36,771 nucleotides of DNA from positions 1 to 36,771 of the forward strand of contig DAHUYK010000059.1 in the NCBI GenBank assembly GCA_027315245.1, written 5' to 3'. The notes beneath the pieces are model-generated. The model saw only the letters and a program-made list of their open reading frames with translations, did not search any database and had not been told where the DNA came from. Origin of the DNA: Vulcanimicrobiota bacterium. Lineage in GTDB: Bacteria; Vulcanimicrobiota; Vulcanimicrobiia; Vulcanimicrobiales; Vulcanimicrobiaceae. Below, piece by piece: positions 16,608 through 25,832 of this stretch (position 1 is its first letter; every line of letters begins with the position of its first letter). A program made the translations under genes and the position numbers.

Positions 16608-18208
16608 TGAACGCGCTGTACGGCGAGGTCGCGCGCCGTCGCACGTTCGCGATCATCTCGCACCCGGATGCCGGCAAGACGACGTTGACGGAAAAGCTGC
16701 TGCTCTATGGCGGCGCCATTCATGTTGCGGGCCAGGTCTCCGCGCGCCGGCGTCAGCGTCAAGTGACGAGCGACTGGATGGCGCTGGAACGCGAGCGCGG
16801 CATTTCGATCACGTCGACGGTGCTTGCGTTTCCGTATGCCGGCTGCACGCTCAACTTGCTCGACACGCCCGGCCACCAGGACTTTGGGGAGGATACGTAT
16901 CGCACGCTCTTGGCCGCCGACGCCGCCGTCATGCTCATCGACGCCGCGAAAGGCGTCGAACCGCAGACGAAAAAGCTCTTCGCCATCTGCCGTGAGCGAC
17001 GAATCCCGCTCTTCACATTCATGAACAAGCTCGATCGCCCGAGCCGCGATCCGCTCGAGCTTCTGGACGAGCTGGAGCACGTACTCGGCATCGAAGCCTA
17101 TCCGGTGAACTGGCCGCTCGGGAGCGGCGACCAGTTCCGTGGCGTCTACGATCGTCGCACGCGGGCGCTCCACCTCTTCGAACGCAGCGCCCACGGGGCG
17201 ACACGCGCTCCCGTCGACGTCGCGGGTGCGGATGACGAGCGCATCGCGACGCTCGTCGATGCGCCGACGTTTGCAGCGTTTCGCGACGCACTCGCCCTGC
17301 TCGAAGGAGCCGGCGCACCCTTCGATGCAACGGCGATGCTCGGCGGCGCCGTCACGCCGGTGTTCTTTGGAAGCGCGGTGACGAACTTCGGGGTGCAGAT
17401 GTTCTTAGACGACTTCGTGCGCATGGCTCCGCCGCCGAAGGCGCAGCCGCTGCTCGGCGGCGGCTCGATCGATCCCGGCGACGAACGCTTCACGGGATTC
17501 GTCTTCAAAATCCAGGCGAACATGGATCCGCGCCATCGCGACCGTATCGCCTTCGTGCGCGTCTGCTCCGGACGCTTCGAGCGCGATCTCGTCGTGCGAA
17601 ACGCGCGCAGCGGCGAAAGCGTGCGCCTTGCGCGAGCCATGCGCCTCTTCGCGGATGCACGCGAGTCGCTCGAGACCGCGTACGCTGGCGACGTCCTCGG
17701 GTTGGCAAATCCCGGTGTTTTCCGCATCGGCGACACGCTCTCGCAGGGAGATGCGGTCGAGTTTCCGCCAATTCCCGCGTTCGCTCCCGAGCACTTTGCC
17801 TCGATGCGCAACGTCGACACCGCGAGCTACAAAGCGTTCGCGAAAGGGATCGCTCAGCTGCGTGAAGAGGGAGCGGTACAGGTTTTCGAGCCGCTGCATG
17901 CGGCCTCGTACGAGCCGCTACTGGGCGTCGTAGGCGAACTCCAGATCGAGGTCGCGAAGTACCGCTTGGAGTCCGAGTACAACGTCAAGACCGCCGTCGC
18001 CACGCAGCCGTATTCGCTGGCGATGCACGTCGACGCTCAGCTGACGGCGGTGGAAGCGTCGCATCTGCCGTCGAGCGCGCGCTTCGTGCGTGATGCGGGC
18101 GGCAGAATAGCAGCGCTCTTCGAGAATGAGTGGAGCCTCGCCTTAGCGCGGGAATGGAATCCCGGCCTCACATTCGTGCCCTTCGGTATGGATGACGCCG
18201 CCGCATGA
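16607..18208 (+). CDS. prfC: Peptide chain release factor 3
   Basis: The 533-residue translational GTPase removes RF1/RF2 from the ribosome after termination. G1 is SHPDAGKTTLTEKLL (about residues 18-32), G2 lies in ERERGISITST, G3 is LLDTPGHQDFGEDTYRTL and G4 is FMNKLDR. Domain II and the RF3-specific C-terminal part (VVGELQIEVAKYRLESEYNV) are complete. The length is close to the E. coli protein (529). The ATG at 16607 shares its A with the upstream TGA. Its own stop overlaps the dehydratase ATG. RF3 is absent from many bacteria, so its presence here is a lineage trait worth noting. Confidence 0.95.
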   Translation: MNALYGEVARRRTFAIISHPDAGKTTLTEKLLLYGGAIHVAGQVSARRRQRQVTSDWMALERERGISITSTVLAFPYAGCTLNLLDTPGHQDFGEDTYRTLLAADAAVMLIDAAKGVEPQTKKLFAICRERRIPLFTFMNKLDRPSRDPLELLDELEHVLGIEAYPVNWPLGSGDQFRGVYDRRTRALHLFERSAHGATRAPVDVAGADDERIATLVDAPTFAAFRDALALLEGAGAPFDATAMLGGAVTPVFFGSAVTNFGVQMFLDDFVRMAPPPKAQPLLGGGSIDPGDERFTGFVFKIQANMDPRHRDRIAFVRVCSGRFERDLVVRNARSGESVRLARAMRLFADARESLETAYAGDVLGLANPGVFRIGDTLSQGDAVEFPPIPAFAPEHFASMRNVDTASYKAFAKGIAQLREEGAVQVFEPLHAASYEPLLGVVGELQIEVAKYRLESEYNVKTAVATQPYSLAMHVDAQLTAVEASHLPSSARFVRDAGGRIAALFENEWSLALAREWNPGLTFVPFGMDDAAA

Positions 18209-19152
18209 TCGGCATCGCCGACGTTCGCGCAGCAGCACAGCGCCTCGCCGGCGTTGCGCACCGGACGCCGGTCGTGACGTCACGCACGCTCGACGAACGC
18301 ACGGGCGCACGCGTTTTCCTGAAATGCGAGAATTTGCAGCGCATGGGTGCCTTTAAGTTTCGTGGGGCGTACAATCGCATCGTGCAGCTGACGTCGCAGG
18401 AACGCGAGCGAGGCGTCGTCGCGTTCTCGAGCGGCAATCATGCGCAGGGCGTTGCTTTGGCGGCGCGGCTTCTCGGCGTTCCCGCAACGATCGTCATGCC
18501 GAGCGACGCACCCGCCTCGAAGCTTGCCGCGACGCGCGGCTACGGCGCCGAGGTCGTGTCGTACGAGCGCGCCCGCTCGCATCGCGAGGAGATCGCGCGC
18601 GCCCTCTGCGACGAGCGCGGAGCGACGCTCGTACCGCCCTTCGACGATGAGCGTATCATCGCCGGTGCGGGGACTGCGGCCCTCGAACTGCTCGAGCAGG
18701 CTGAGCCGCTCGACGCGATCGTTGTCCCCGTCGGTGGCGGCGGTCTCATCGGCGGGACGGCCGTCGCGGCGCACGGGGTTGCATCGAACATCGCTATTTT
18801 CGGCGTCGAGCCCGAGAGCGGCGACGACGTGCGTCGTTCGCTGGAACGCGGGGAAATCGTTACGATCGAGGTGCCGCAGACGATTGCCGACGGGCTGCAG
18901 ACGCAGGCACCGAGCCCGCTGACGTTCGCCATCGTGCGCGAGCACGCCGTGCGTATCGTCACCGTCTCCGACGAAGATCTACGTGCCGCAATGCGCTTCG
19001 CGTTCGAGCGCCTCAAGCTCGTCGTCGAGCCGAGCGGTGCGGCGGCGCTCGCGGCATTGCTTGCCGGGCGTCTCGCGCTCGAGGGTAAACGCGTCGGCGT
19101 GATCCTCAGCGGAGGAAACGCCGACGCGCAGCGCTACGCCGAGCTTATTTGA
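18205..19152 (+). CDS. Threonine/serine dehydratase (PLP, fold type II)
   Basis: The 315-residue enzyme belongs to the catabolic threonine dehydratase / serine racemase group. The PLP lysine is in GAFKFRGAYN (about residue 52). The substrate/PLP asparagine loop is SSGNHAQGVALAA and the phosphate-binding glycine loop is PVGGGGLIGGTAVAA. It lacks the C-terminal ACT regulatory domain of the biosynthetic IlvA enzyme, so it is probably TdcB-like or acts on serine or hydroxyaspartate. Its ATG overlaps the prfC TGA (ATGA). Its stop overlaps the end of the convergent secreted-protein gene by 8 bases. Confidence 0.92.
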   Translation: MIGIADVRAAAQRLAGVAHRTPVVTSRTLDERTGARVFLKCENLQRMGAFKFRGAYNRIVQLTSQERERGVVAFSSGNHAQGVALAARLLGVPATIVMPSDAPASKLAATRGYGAEVVSYERARSHREEIARALCDERGATLVPPFDDERIIAGAGTAALELLEQAEPLDAIVVPVGGGGLIGGTAVAAHGVASNIAIFGVEPESGDDVRRSLERGEIVTIEVPQTIADGLQTQAPSPLTFAIVREHAVRIVTVSDEDLRAAMRFAFERLKLVVEPSGAAALAALLAGRLALEGKRVGVILSGGNADAQRYAELI

Positions 19153-19573
19153 TGTTCCCGCACGCGACGTAATGTGCGAGGTTGTGCGGATCGTGCACGT
19201 TGATCGCGTACTTTCCGCCGAGCAGCGTCGCAAGGCGAACGCCTCGGAGCGTCGTCATCGTCGTGCCCGCCGTGGCATTGGTGAGAGGCCACTTCGGCGC
19301 GGGATTGAGCTTCGCGCATGTGCCGGGATGAATGTGCGCCGGCTCCATGACGCCGTGCCGGATGCCGCTCATGGTGAGCGACACGACGACATTGGCGCCG
19401 TGTTGCGTTAGAACGGCCGTTCCGTGTTGGCCGCTGCCATGTTGGGCAGAGATCGCAACGGTTGCCTTGGTGGCCGCGTGCAAGTTCGCCATCGCAGACG
19501 CGGCGCCCGCGATGCCGCAAGCGCCGCCGAGCAATGCCGCGGCGCCGATGAGACCGAGTGAGAGTCGTACCAT
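19145..19573 (-). CDS. Secreted CHRD/Cu-Zn-SOD-like small protein
   Basis: From the ATG at 19573 the product has 142 residues or so, with a Sec signal peptide (VRLSLGLIGAAALLGGACG, then an AASAMA cleavage region). The mature part contains MEPAHIHPGTCAKLNPAPKW and ends with YAINVHDPHNLAHYVACGNI. These are the metal-site-like histidines and disulfide cysteines seen in CHRD or Cu/Zn-SOD-like beta barrels. GAGGAG lies about ten bases before this ATG. A TTG at 19606 is a longer alternative that would overlap the upstream stop. Catalytic activity is uncertain because the full SOD copper ligand set is not evident. Confidence 0.8.
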   Translation of the reverse strand: MVRLSLGLIGAAALLGGACGIAGAASAMANLHAATKATVAISAQHGSGQHGTAVLTQHGANVVVSLTMSGIRHGVMEPAHIHPGTCAKLNPAPKWPLTNATAGTTMTTLRGVRLATLLGGKYAINVHDPHNLAHYVACGNIK

Positions 19574-19602
19574 GTGTTTGTTTCTCCTCACGTGAAGTAT
19601 CG

Positions 19603-22467
19603 TCAACGGATGTAGCGCGCGGCCTCCGCGCGCAGGGTGAGGTACGCGGCTCGCGCCTGTGCCGTAACCGGAGCGTCGCTGCCGTCGACGACGCCGAGCA
19701 GCCCCTCGAGTCTGCCGGTCACGCGCATCGCTCGCTCGTTGCCGTAGAGCCGGTCGAGCAGAGCGCAGATACCGTGCGCGATGGAGTACTGTTCGTCGAG
19801 CGCCGCCATCGTCATGCGAACTCGCGGATCCATGTGAACGACGAGGCGCCGGGTCGCATGTGAGCTGCCGGCATCGACGCGGACGAGATAGGTTCCCGGC
19901 GGAACGAGCGGTCCTTGAGGAACGCGCGGCGTCGCTTCGTAGACGGCCGAAATCGGAAGGTCGCTGTACGCGACGTGCGGCGGAGCTTCGCGCAGGTCCC
20001 AGACGAACCGATGCATTCCTGCCGAAGACGCGGGGCGTAGAAACGGTGCTTCCCAGTAGGTGGGCTTGTCCAGAACGAGCGGCGCCGGAGGCCGGTCATC
20101 GCTGGCGTAACGCCGTACCAGGCGGCCGCTCGCATTGTAAATCGAGATCGTCAAGCGCGACACCGCCGAGTTCAACGCGTAATCGAGAATAGCGCCGTTC
20201 GGAGGGTTCTGTCCGTGCGGCTCCTCAGGCGGTAGCGGCGTATCGGTGTTCGTATCGCGCCGCAGCCGATATGCGGCTGCCGGCGCAAACAGGTAGAGCG
20301 GCCCGCGAACGGATGCGAGCTCACGCAGTGGTTCCACGTCGTCGAGAATCCAAAATCCGCGACCATGCGTCGCAACGACGACGTCGTTGCCGTGTATGAT
20401 GAGGTCGCGTACCGACGTGTGTGGCAAGTTATACTGCAACGACTGCCAGCGTGCGCCGTCGTCGAATGACACGAAGACGCCGTTTTCGGTTGCGGCGTAG
20501 AGGAGGCCGCGCCGCACGGGATCCGCTCGCACGGCATTGACCGGCTCGTCCGGAAGGCCGTTGACGGTGAGCGTCCAGTGCGCGCCGCCGTCGTGCGTGC
20601 GGTAAATGTACGGATGCAGATCGTCGAGCCGGAAGCGATTGACCGCGACGTACGCCGTGCGGTCGTCGAAGTGCGATGCGTCGATCTGTGAGACCTTGCT
20701 CCAGGCGGTCAACCCGGGCGGCGTGACGTTGCGCCAGTGAGCGCCGCCGTCGTGCGTGATCCACACGAGGCCGTCGTCCGTCCCGGCCCAGATCGTACCC
20801 TCGTGTACGTAGGACGGCGCAAGGGCGTAGATGGCGCCGCGATGGGCGCCGTGTTCGGGATCATCGCCTTCAAAGGCACGAATGACGGCGGGGACACGCG
20901 GGTGCACGCGCGTGAGATCGGGACTGATACGCTGCCATTTATGGCCGCCGTCGCTCGTGACGAAGACGACGTTCGCCGCGAAGAGGAGTCGCTGCGGATG
21001 CAACGGATCGAACGCGAGCGGTTCCGTGCGATCCATACGGTACGTGCGGCCCAAAATCGGGATCGGGGAGACTTCCTGCGTTTGACCGGTGCGCTCGTCG
21101 AACTTTTCGACGCGTCCTCCGTAGAAGACGCCGGGATGCAGCGGATCCGGCACGACGTACCCGTACTCTTCCGCTCCCGCCGGGTGCCAGTCGCGTTCCG
21201 TCGTCTCACCCCAGGCGCCGCGGCTGCTGACACAAGCGGATCCGCTCTCCTGCTGTCCGCCGCAGACCCAATACGGAAATCGGTTGTCGGCGTTCACGTG
21301 GTACATTTCGGCGGTGGGCTGGTTGTACCACGAACTCCACGTGGCACCGCCGTCAACGGAGATCGCGGCGCCCTGATCGCTACCGACGATGATGTGATTG
21401 GGCTGCTGCGGGTTGATCCAGATCGTGTGGTAGTCGTCACCACCTGGCGCACCCTTGATCGCGACGAAGCTCTTTCCGCCGTTCCTTGACCGGTACGTCG
21501 ACGTGTTCGTCACGTAGATGACGTTCGGATCGCGCGGATCGACGGCGATCGACGCGAGGTCGTCCCCCCGTTTTGCGATGCGCGGTTCGGCGTCTTGCAT
21601 CGTGAAGTGAGCGCCGCCGTCAGCGCTGCGGTAGACGGCTGCCCCTCGCGCTTCGGTATCGACGTACGCGTAGACGATGCTGGAGTCGCTCGGTGCGACC
21701 GCGACCTCGCAGCGCGTCACGTGCGCGGGCAATCCCGCACGCAGCCGATGCCACGTCGTCCCGCCGTCGGTCGATTTGAAGATGCCGCTGCCCGGAACGA
21801 TGAACGACTCCGCGTCCGGCGTCTCCCACGGAGGCTGGCGTGCTCCCCACATCGTCGCGTACACGACACTCGAGTCGTTGGGATCGACGACGACGTCGTA
21901 CGCGCCGACGTTCTCGTTTTCGTACAGCACGCGTTGGAAGGTTGCGCCGCCGTCGACGGAGCGATAGACGCCGCGCTCCGTGTTGGGCCCGTACGGATGG
22001 CCGACCGCCGCAACGAAGAGCCGCCGCGCATCGCGCGGGTCGACCGCGATGGCGGCAATTTGCTGCGCCGTCCGGAGGCCGCGGTGCACCCACGTTCTTC
22101 CGCCGTTCGTCGACGTGTAGATTCCGTCGCCAACGGCGAGATCCGGCCGTTGGAGCCCTTCTCCGCTACCGGCGTAGACGACGTTCGGATCGGAGGGTGC
22201 GACGGCGAGAGCGCCGATTGAACCCGTGTCCTCGCGATCGAAGATCGGGTTCCACGTGCGTCCCGCGTCGTCGGTTTTCCATACGCCGCCGTTGACCGCG
22301 CCGATGTAGAAGACGTTCGGCTCGCTCGCGATGCCGGAGACCGCAGCCGTCCTGCCTCCGCGCAACGGACCGACGAAGCGCCAGTGTAGATCTGGAAGGG
22401 GCGCTGCGCCGAGCAGTGCCAAAATCCCGCCCAATGCGAGAGACTCCCTTAGGAGAGAACGTAGCAT
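19603..22467 (-). CDS. Large secreted Asp-box (BNR/VPS10-like) propeller protein
   Basis: The 954-residue protein has an N-terminal signal-like hydrophobic segment (residues 6-23). It carries about eleven Asp-box motifs of the S-x-D-G-G-x-T-W type, such as KTDDAGRTW, TSTNGGRTW, KSTDGGTTW, SVDGGATW and RTHDGGAHW. This indicates one or two beta-propellers of the sortilin/VPS10 and BNR glycosidase-like kind. A C-terminal FlgD-like stretch (SIYNASGRLVRRY, VPPGTYLVRVDAG) and an alpha-helical tail follow. Such proteins are common in Acidobacteria and Gemmatimonadetes; biochemical function is unknown. The start codon lies in an 8-bp hairpin. It follows the cysteine-cluster gene by 32 bp. Confidence 0.88.
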   Translation of the reverse strand: MLRSLLRESLALGGILALLGAAPLPDLHWRFVGPLRGGRTAAVSGIASEPNVFYIGAVNGGVWKTDDAGRTWNPIFDREDTGSIGALAVAPSDPNVVYAGSGEGLQRPDLAVGDGIYTSTNGGRTWVHRGLRTAQQIAAIAVDPRDARRLFVAAVGHPYGPNTERGVYRSVDGGATFQRVLYENENVGAYDVVVDPNDSSVVYATMWGARQPPWETPDAESFIVPGSGIFKSTDGGTTWHRLRAGLPAHVTRCEVAVAPSDSSIVYAYVDTEARGAAVYRSADGGAHFTMQDAEPRIAKRGDDLASIAVDPRDPNVIYVTNTSTYRSRNGGKSFVAIKGAPGGDDYHTIWINPQQPNHIIVGSDQGAAISVDGGATWSSWYNQPTAEMYHVNADNRFPYWVCGGQQESGSACVSSRGAWGETTERDWHPAGAEEYGYVVPDPLHPGVFYGGRVEKFDERTGQTQEVSPIPILGRTYRMDRTEPLAFDPLHPQRLLFAANVVFVTSDGGHKWQRISPDLTRVHPRVPAVIRAFEGDDPEHGAHRGAIYALAPSYVHEGTIWAGTDDGLVWITHDGGAHWRNVTPPGLTAWSKVSQIDASHFDDRTAYVAVNRFRLDDLHPYIYRTHDGGAHWTLTVNGLPDEPVNAVRADPVRRGLLYAATENGVFVSFDDGARWQSLQYNLPHTSVRDLIIHGNDVVVATHGRGFWILDDVEPLRELASVRGPLYLFAPAAAYRLRRDTNTDTPLPPEEPHGQNPPNGAILDYALNSAVSRLTISIYNASGRLVRRYASDDRPPAPLVLDKPTYWEAPFLRPASSAGMHRFVWDLREAPPHVAYSDLPISAVYEATPRVPQGPLVPPGTYLVRVDAGSSHATRRLVVHMDPRVRMTMAALDEQYSIAHGICALLDRLYGNERAMRVTGRLEGLLGVVDGSDAPVTAQARAAYLTLRAEAARYIR

Positions 22468-22481
22468 ACGGGGATGCTACG
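22460..22481 (-). promoter_or_regulatory. Hairpin enclosing the start codon of the propeller gene
   Basis: CGTAGCAT (22460-22467) and ATGCTACG (22474-22481) form a perfect 8-bp stem with a six-base loop. In the minus-strand mRNA the ATG start codon (22467-22465) lies in the 3' arm, and no Shine-Dalgarno precedes it. The fold could reduce translation of the 954-residue gene or couple it to translation of the upstream gene. It lacks a U-tract, so an intrinsic terminator is unlikely. Confidence 0.45.
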
Positions 22482-22499
22482 GCGGCGCAGTGACGTTCC

Positions 22500-23189
22500 C
22501 TACGTTCGCTTGCCGTTGTGCCTGGCGCGCCGCTTTGGTTGGAACGCGGGCCCGGTTTTGAGCGTACTGCGATGCGAGAGCGACTCGTCGACGTCGTGGC
22601 AGCCGATCGGCGTGAACTCGCGGCAGTCGCCCGGCCTCGCTGCGTAGATACCGCAGTAGTACCGCCCGCTGCGGTTCCCCATGAGAAAGACGCACTGATC
22701 GGCGAGATCGTCGGATATCTTGCGCAGCCACCCGACGTAGTGACCGTCGGCGGACGGCCGTGAAACGACATATTCGCGCATGACGTTGTCGTAGGTCATG
22801 CCGAGATGATCTGCAATTCGCTGCACGTCGCTCTTGCTGACGAACGGCTCGTAGCCGCTGCAGCACTCTGCGCATCCGGCCGGACACGCAATGGTCTCGG
22901 GCACGTCTTTGAGGTGTTTGCGAGCGAGCGCGATGACACGCGCGACCGCCGCGACGAACTCGGGATCGTCGTTGTACTTGTACACCCATTCTCGCTTCGT
23001 GATCTCGTTGACGTTGTAGAAGCGGGTCGTCTTCTCATCGTACTCGATCGTGACGTGTTCTTCGTCGATCTCCATGTTGTTGACGTGCTCCATGGGACGC
23101 GCGTCGAGAAGTTCGGGATGCGTTTGTTGGCCGGTGCGGCGGCTGTACCCGCGGAGCGAGATGAGATCTATGGTTTCCACGGGCGGCAT
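22500..23189 (-). CDS. YkgJ-type cysteine-cluster protein
   Basis: The 229-residue protein has the metal-binding cysteine cluster CPAGCAECCSGYEPF at about residues 101-115, followed by DQCVFLMGNRSG and YYCGIYAARPGDCREFTPIGC. This is the CxxxCxxCC...C...C layout of the YkgJ/UPF0153 family, thought to bind zinc or an iron-sulfur cluster. The N-terminal third (through EVTKREWVYKYNDDPEF-like sequence) is family-variable. It probably lies in the cytosol. It is divergent from the ROK kinase gene (86 bp between) and may be co-transcribed with the propeller gene downstream. Confidence 0.85.
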   Translation of the reverse strand: MPPVETIDLISLRGYSRRTGQQTHPELLDARPMEHVNNMEIDEEHVTIEYDEKTTRFYNVNEITKREWVYKYNDDPEFVAAVARVIALARKHLKDVPETIACPAGCAECCSGYEPFVSKSDVQRIADHLGMTYDNVMREYVVSRPSADGHYVGWLRKISDDLADQCVFLMGNRSGRYYCGIYAARPGDCREFTPIGCHDVDESLSHRSTLKTGPAFQPKRRARHNGKRT

Positions 23190-23275
23190 CTTCGCGGTAA
23201 ATCGGGCCCGATGCCTTTAGCTTCCTGACGCTTGCAGCGAGGGGGACCGATGACGCGAGGGCGTAACAGGCGACC

Positions 23276-24229
23276 ATGCAGACCGCGATCGGCGTCGATC
23301 TCGGAGGTTCTCACGTGACCGCGGGGATCGTGGGCGAGGACGGCAGCATTCTCGGACAGCACGAGCACGATTTGGAGCAGACCGACTTTGCGACGGTCAT
23401 CGACGCGCTCGAAAGCGTCGTCGGCAAAGCCCTGGGTCAAGCAGGCAAGGCGGCGGCGATCGGAATCGGCTCTCCGGGCAACGTCGATCCGGCCACCGGG
23501 ATCGTTCGGTACAGCCCAAATCTCGGTTGGGAGGACGCGCCGCTCGGCCCGGCGCTAGCGAAGCGCTTGCGCATCCCGGTCGTCGTCGGCAACGACGCGC
23601 GCTGCGCTACGCTCGGCGAATACACCTTCGGGACGGGTATGGAAACGCGTGACTTTGCGCTGCTCACGATCGGAACGGGCATCGGCGGCGGGATCGTTTC
23701 GGCAGGCGAGTTGCTCGTCGGACATCAGTTCGGCGCCGGTGAGTTCGGCCATCATCAAATACGCCCGCGCGACGGATTCGTCTGCGGTTGCGGGAAGATT
23801 GGCTGCTTCGAAGCGCAAGCGTCGGGAACGGGATTGATTCGGCACGCGCTCGCACTGGCGTCGTCGTTCCCGCGCAGCGCGCTGCTCGACGTTGCGCGCG
23901 AGAGTTTCAGCTCCAAAAAGATACGCAAGGCCGCGCAGGCGGGCGACGGACACGCGCGTGCCGCATGGGAAAACTTTGCGGCCGACCTCGCGCTGGGGCT
24001 CGCAAACCTCATCGCGTTCGCCAACCCGCAGCGCATCGCGCTCGGCGGTGGCGTCTCGAGCGCGGGAGACTTCATGCTCGAGGCCGTGCGCGCTCGCGTC
24101 GACGAACTGACGACGATGGTTCCCCGCGGAACGACGGAGATCGCGATTGCAAAACTCGGCAACGATGCGGGGCAGGTAGGCGCTGCAACGATGGCATTTC
24201 GCGGAGGCCTTACGACGCACGCGCGATGA
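23276..24229 (+). CDS. ROK-family sugar kinase (glucokinase-like)
   Basis: The 317-residue kinase begins with the ATP-binding loop GVDLGGSHVTAGIVGEDG. The sugar-binding region has VVVGNDARCATLGEY and LLTIGTGIGGGIV. The ROK signature is present as GAGEFGHHQIRPRDG followed by the zinc motif CGCGKIGCFEAQAS, with three cysteines and the preceding histidine. It phosphorylates glucose or an N-acetylhexosamine in the cytosol; glucokinase is the most likely role but not proven. Its 3' end overlaps the convergent glycosyltransferase gene by 20 bp. Confidence 0.92.
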   Translation: MQTAIGVDLGGSHVTAGIVGEDGSILGQHEHDLEQTDFATVIDALESVVGKALGQAGKAAAIGIGSPGNVDPATGIVRYSPNLGWEDAPLGPALAKRLRIPVVVGNDARCATLGEYTFGTGMETRDFALLTIGTGIGGGIVSAGELLVGHQFGAGEFGHHQIRPRDGFVCGCGKIGCFEAQASGTGLIRHALALASSFPRSALLDVARESFSSKKIRKAAQAGDGHARAAWENFAADLALGLANLIAFANPQRIALGGGVSSAGDFMLEAVRARVDELTTMVPRGTTEIAIAKLGNDAGQVGAATMAFRGGLTTHAR

Positions 24230-25340
24230 GCGCGGCGATTTGCCGAGAGCTGCTCCGCGGTGCCACCGCGGCTTGATTGCGCCTGATCTCTTCGAGGCGC
24301 TGCGGTGAGTGCAGGAGTGCCCGCACCGCCCGAACGACCTCGGCGTTGCTGCGAATCGCGATGGCGCCAAGGTCGTTGCGGCGGACGAAATCGACGTTCC
24401 CGCGCTCCTGGCCGGGCACGTAGTCGTAGACGACGACCGGCAGCTGGGCTGCATTTGCTTCCGCGAGCGTGCCGGGGCCGGCTTTCGTAACGAGGATGTC
24501 GGCGGCGCGCATGTACTCCGGGATCCTGTCGGTAAATCCGAGTACCTGCATCGGCGTCGGGAGGGTCGCGGCAGCGTCGGAGAGACGCTGGCGCAGCGCT
24601 TCGTTTCTGCCGCAGACGACGACGAGGTGTATCGGCAGCCGAGCGCGAGCAAGCGCGAGCGTACGCGAGAGAAGCTTTCCTCCCCCTTCGCCTCCTGCCA
24701 TGAGCATGACGACGAACGCGTCCCGCGGCAGCGAGAGCGCGCGGCGCAGCTCTTCGCGCGTGCCCTGGACGTCGTCGAACCTCGGATGAATGGGATGGCC
24801 GAGCAGCGCCAGGCGAGCCGTCGCGACACCGCGCGAGAGAGCGCGTTCGTAGACCTCGCGCGCCGGAACGACCACCGCGTTGCTCTGGGGCGTCAGCCAG
24901 GATTCGTGCACCTTGCCGAGATCCGTGACGACGGTGACGATCGGGACGTTCTCCATGTGTGCGTCTGCGCGTGCCCTGAGCGCAGCATGATTGAGCAGCG
25001 GATGCACCGAGACGATGACGTCGGGCTTGTAATCGAGAAAAAGATCGCGCAGCCGCTCGCGATACAACGGTTCGCAGAAGCGCACGAGCGCGCGATATCG
25101 CCGCCGCCCGTTCGTTGCGTGGTAGAGTGCGCCGTAGACGGGGGGCGCGTAGCGCAGCGCCATGCTGTAGCCGCGCCCCAGCTGCGTCAGTGGGAAAGCG
25201 CAGTGCGCTGCGACGTCTTCGATGCGGCATTCGAACGCGTCCGGTTCGACGATCTCCTCGAGAGCCGCAGCGATGGCATTCGCCGCACTGCGGTGGCCGC
25301 CGCCGGTGTCAGAGATGAGCAAGAGAACGCGTTTCTTCAA
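24210..25340 (-). CDS. MGDG-synthase-like lipid glycosyltransferase (GT28)
   Basis: The 376-residue enzyme has the N-terminal MGDG_synth domain, recognisable by LLISDTGGGHRSAANAIAAA (about residues 6-25), PVYGALYHATNGRR and VIVSVHPLLNHAAL. The C-terminal GT28 nucleotide-sugar domain has LMAGGEGGGKLLSRTL, VLGFTDRIPEYMRAADILVT and KAGPGTLAEANAA. It should add a hexose to diacylglycerol (compare UgtP and MurG-type folds) at the inner membrane face. The TTG start at 25340 is settled by a GGAGG five bases upstream and by the TTGA overlap with the hydroxylase stop. The frame remains open far upstream but is antisense to ppk there. Confidence 0.9.
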   Translation of the reverse strand: MKKRVLLLISDTGGGHRSAANAIAAALEEIVEPDAFECRIEDVAAHCAFPLTQLGRGYSMALRYAPPVYGALYHATNGRRRYRALVRFCEPLYRERLRDLFLDYKPDVIVSVHPLLNHAALRARADAHMENVPIVTVVTDLGKVHESWLTPQSNAVVVPAREVYERALSRGVATARLALLGHPIHPRFDDVQGTREELRRALSLPRDAFVVMLMAGGEGGGKLLSRTLALARARLPIHLVVVCGRNEALRQRLSDAAATLPTPMQVLGFTDRIPEYMRAADILVTKAGPGTLAEANAAQLPVVVYDYVPGQERGNVDFVRRNDLGAIAIRSNAEVVRAVRALLHSPQRLEEIRRNQAAVAPRSSSRQIAALIARAS

Positions 25341-25813
25341 CCGTACCTCCGTGCGGGCCGCAGCATGCGCAGCAACGCCCTTGCCGGCGCGTCGTAGAAG
25401 CGAAAGATATCGCCGAACTCGACGTTCGGGTTTCTGTGATGGCCGTCGTGCTCCTCGGGAAGGACGATCCAGAGCGCACGGCAGAGCGCGGCGGCCCACG
25501 GAGGCGTTTTCCAGCCTAAGTCCGACGTGTGTCGCCACCAAACGTGCAGTTGTCCGATGCCCAGGCCCAACAGAGCGCCTTGCCACGAGTTTTGCGCGAC
25601 GACGAACGCGACGGCGATGTACGCAAGCGCGCCGAGCATCCCGTCGAGGACGACCCACGGATCGAGCGAGAGCACGGCGTGGTCGCGATACGGACGCCGG
25701 CGATCGTGATGCGTTCGCAGGTGCAGCGTGAACCAGGCATGCTGCGGCACGTGGTAGAGAAAGGTCGAGAGTCCGTCGCCGGCGACGAGAACCGCGAGCG
25801 CGCCGAGCAGCAT
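25337..25813 (-). CDS. Histidine-rich membrane hydroxylase/desaturase-like protein
   Basis: From the ATG at 25813 the product has 158 residues. It has several hydrophobic helices and di-iron-type histidine clusters: YHVPQHAWFTLHLRTHHD, HVWWRHTSD and EEHDGHHRNPNVEFGDIF. The pattern fits the fatty acid hydroxylase/sterol desaturase superfamily (PF04116). The ATG is preceded by GAAG at eight bases. An ATG at 25834 would add seven residues and touch the divergent ppk start. The stop overlaps the TTG of the lipid glycosyltransferase, so the two are co-expressed. The substrate is probably a lipid or carotenoid. Confidence 0.8.
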   Translation of the reverse strand: MLLGALAVLVAGDGLSTFLYHVPQHAWFTLHLRTHHDRRRPYRDHAVLSLDPWVVLDGMLGALAYIAVAFVVAQNSWQGALLGLGIGQLHVWWRHTSDLGWKTPPWAAALCRALWIVLPEEHDGHHRNPNVEFGDIFRFYDAPARALLRMLRPARRYG

Positions 25814-25832
25814 CGATTCTGCTTCTACCCGC

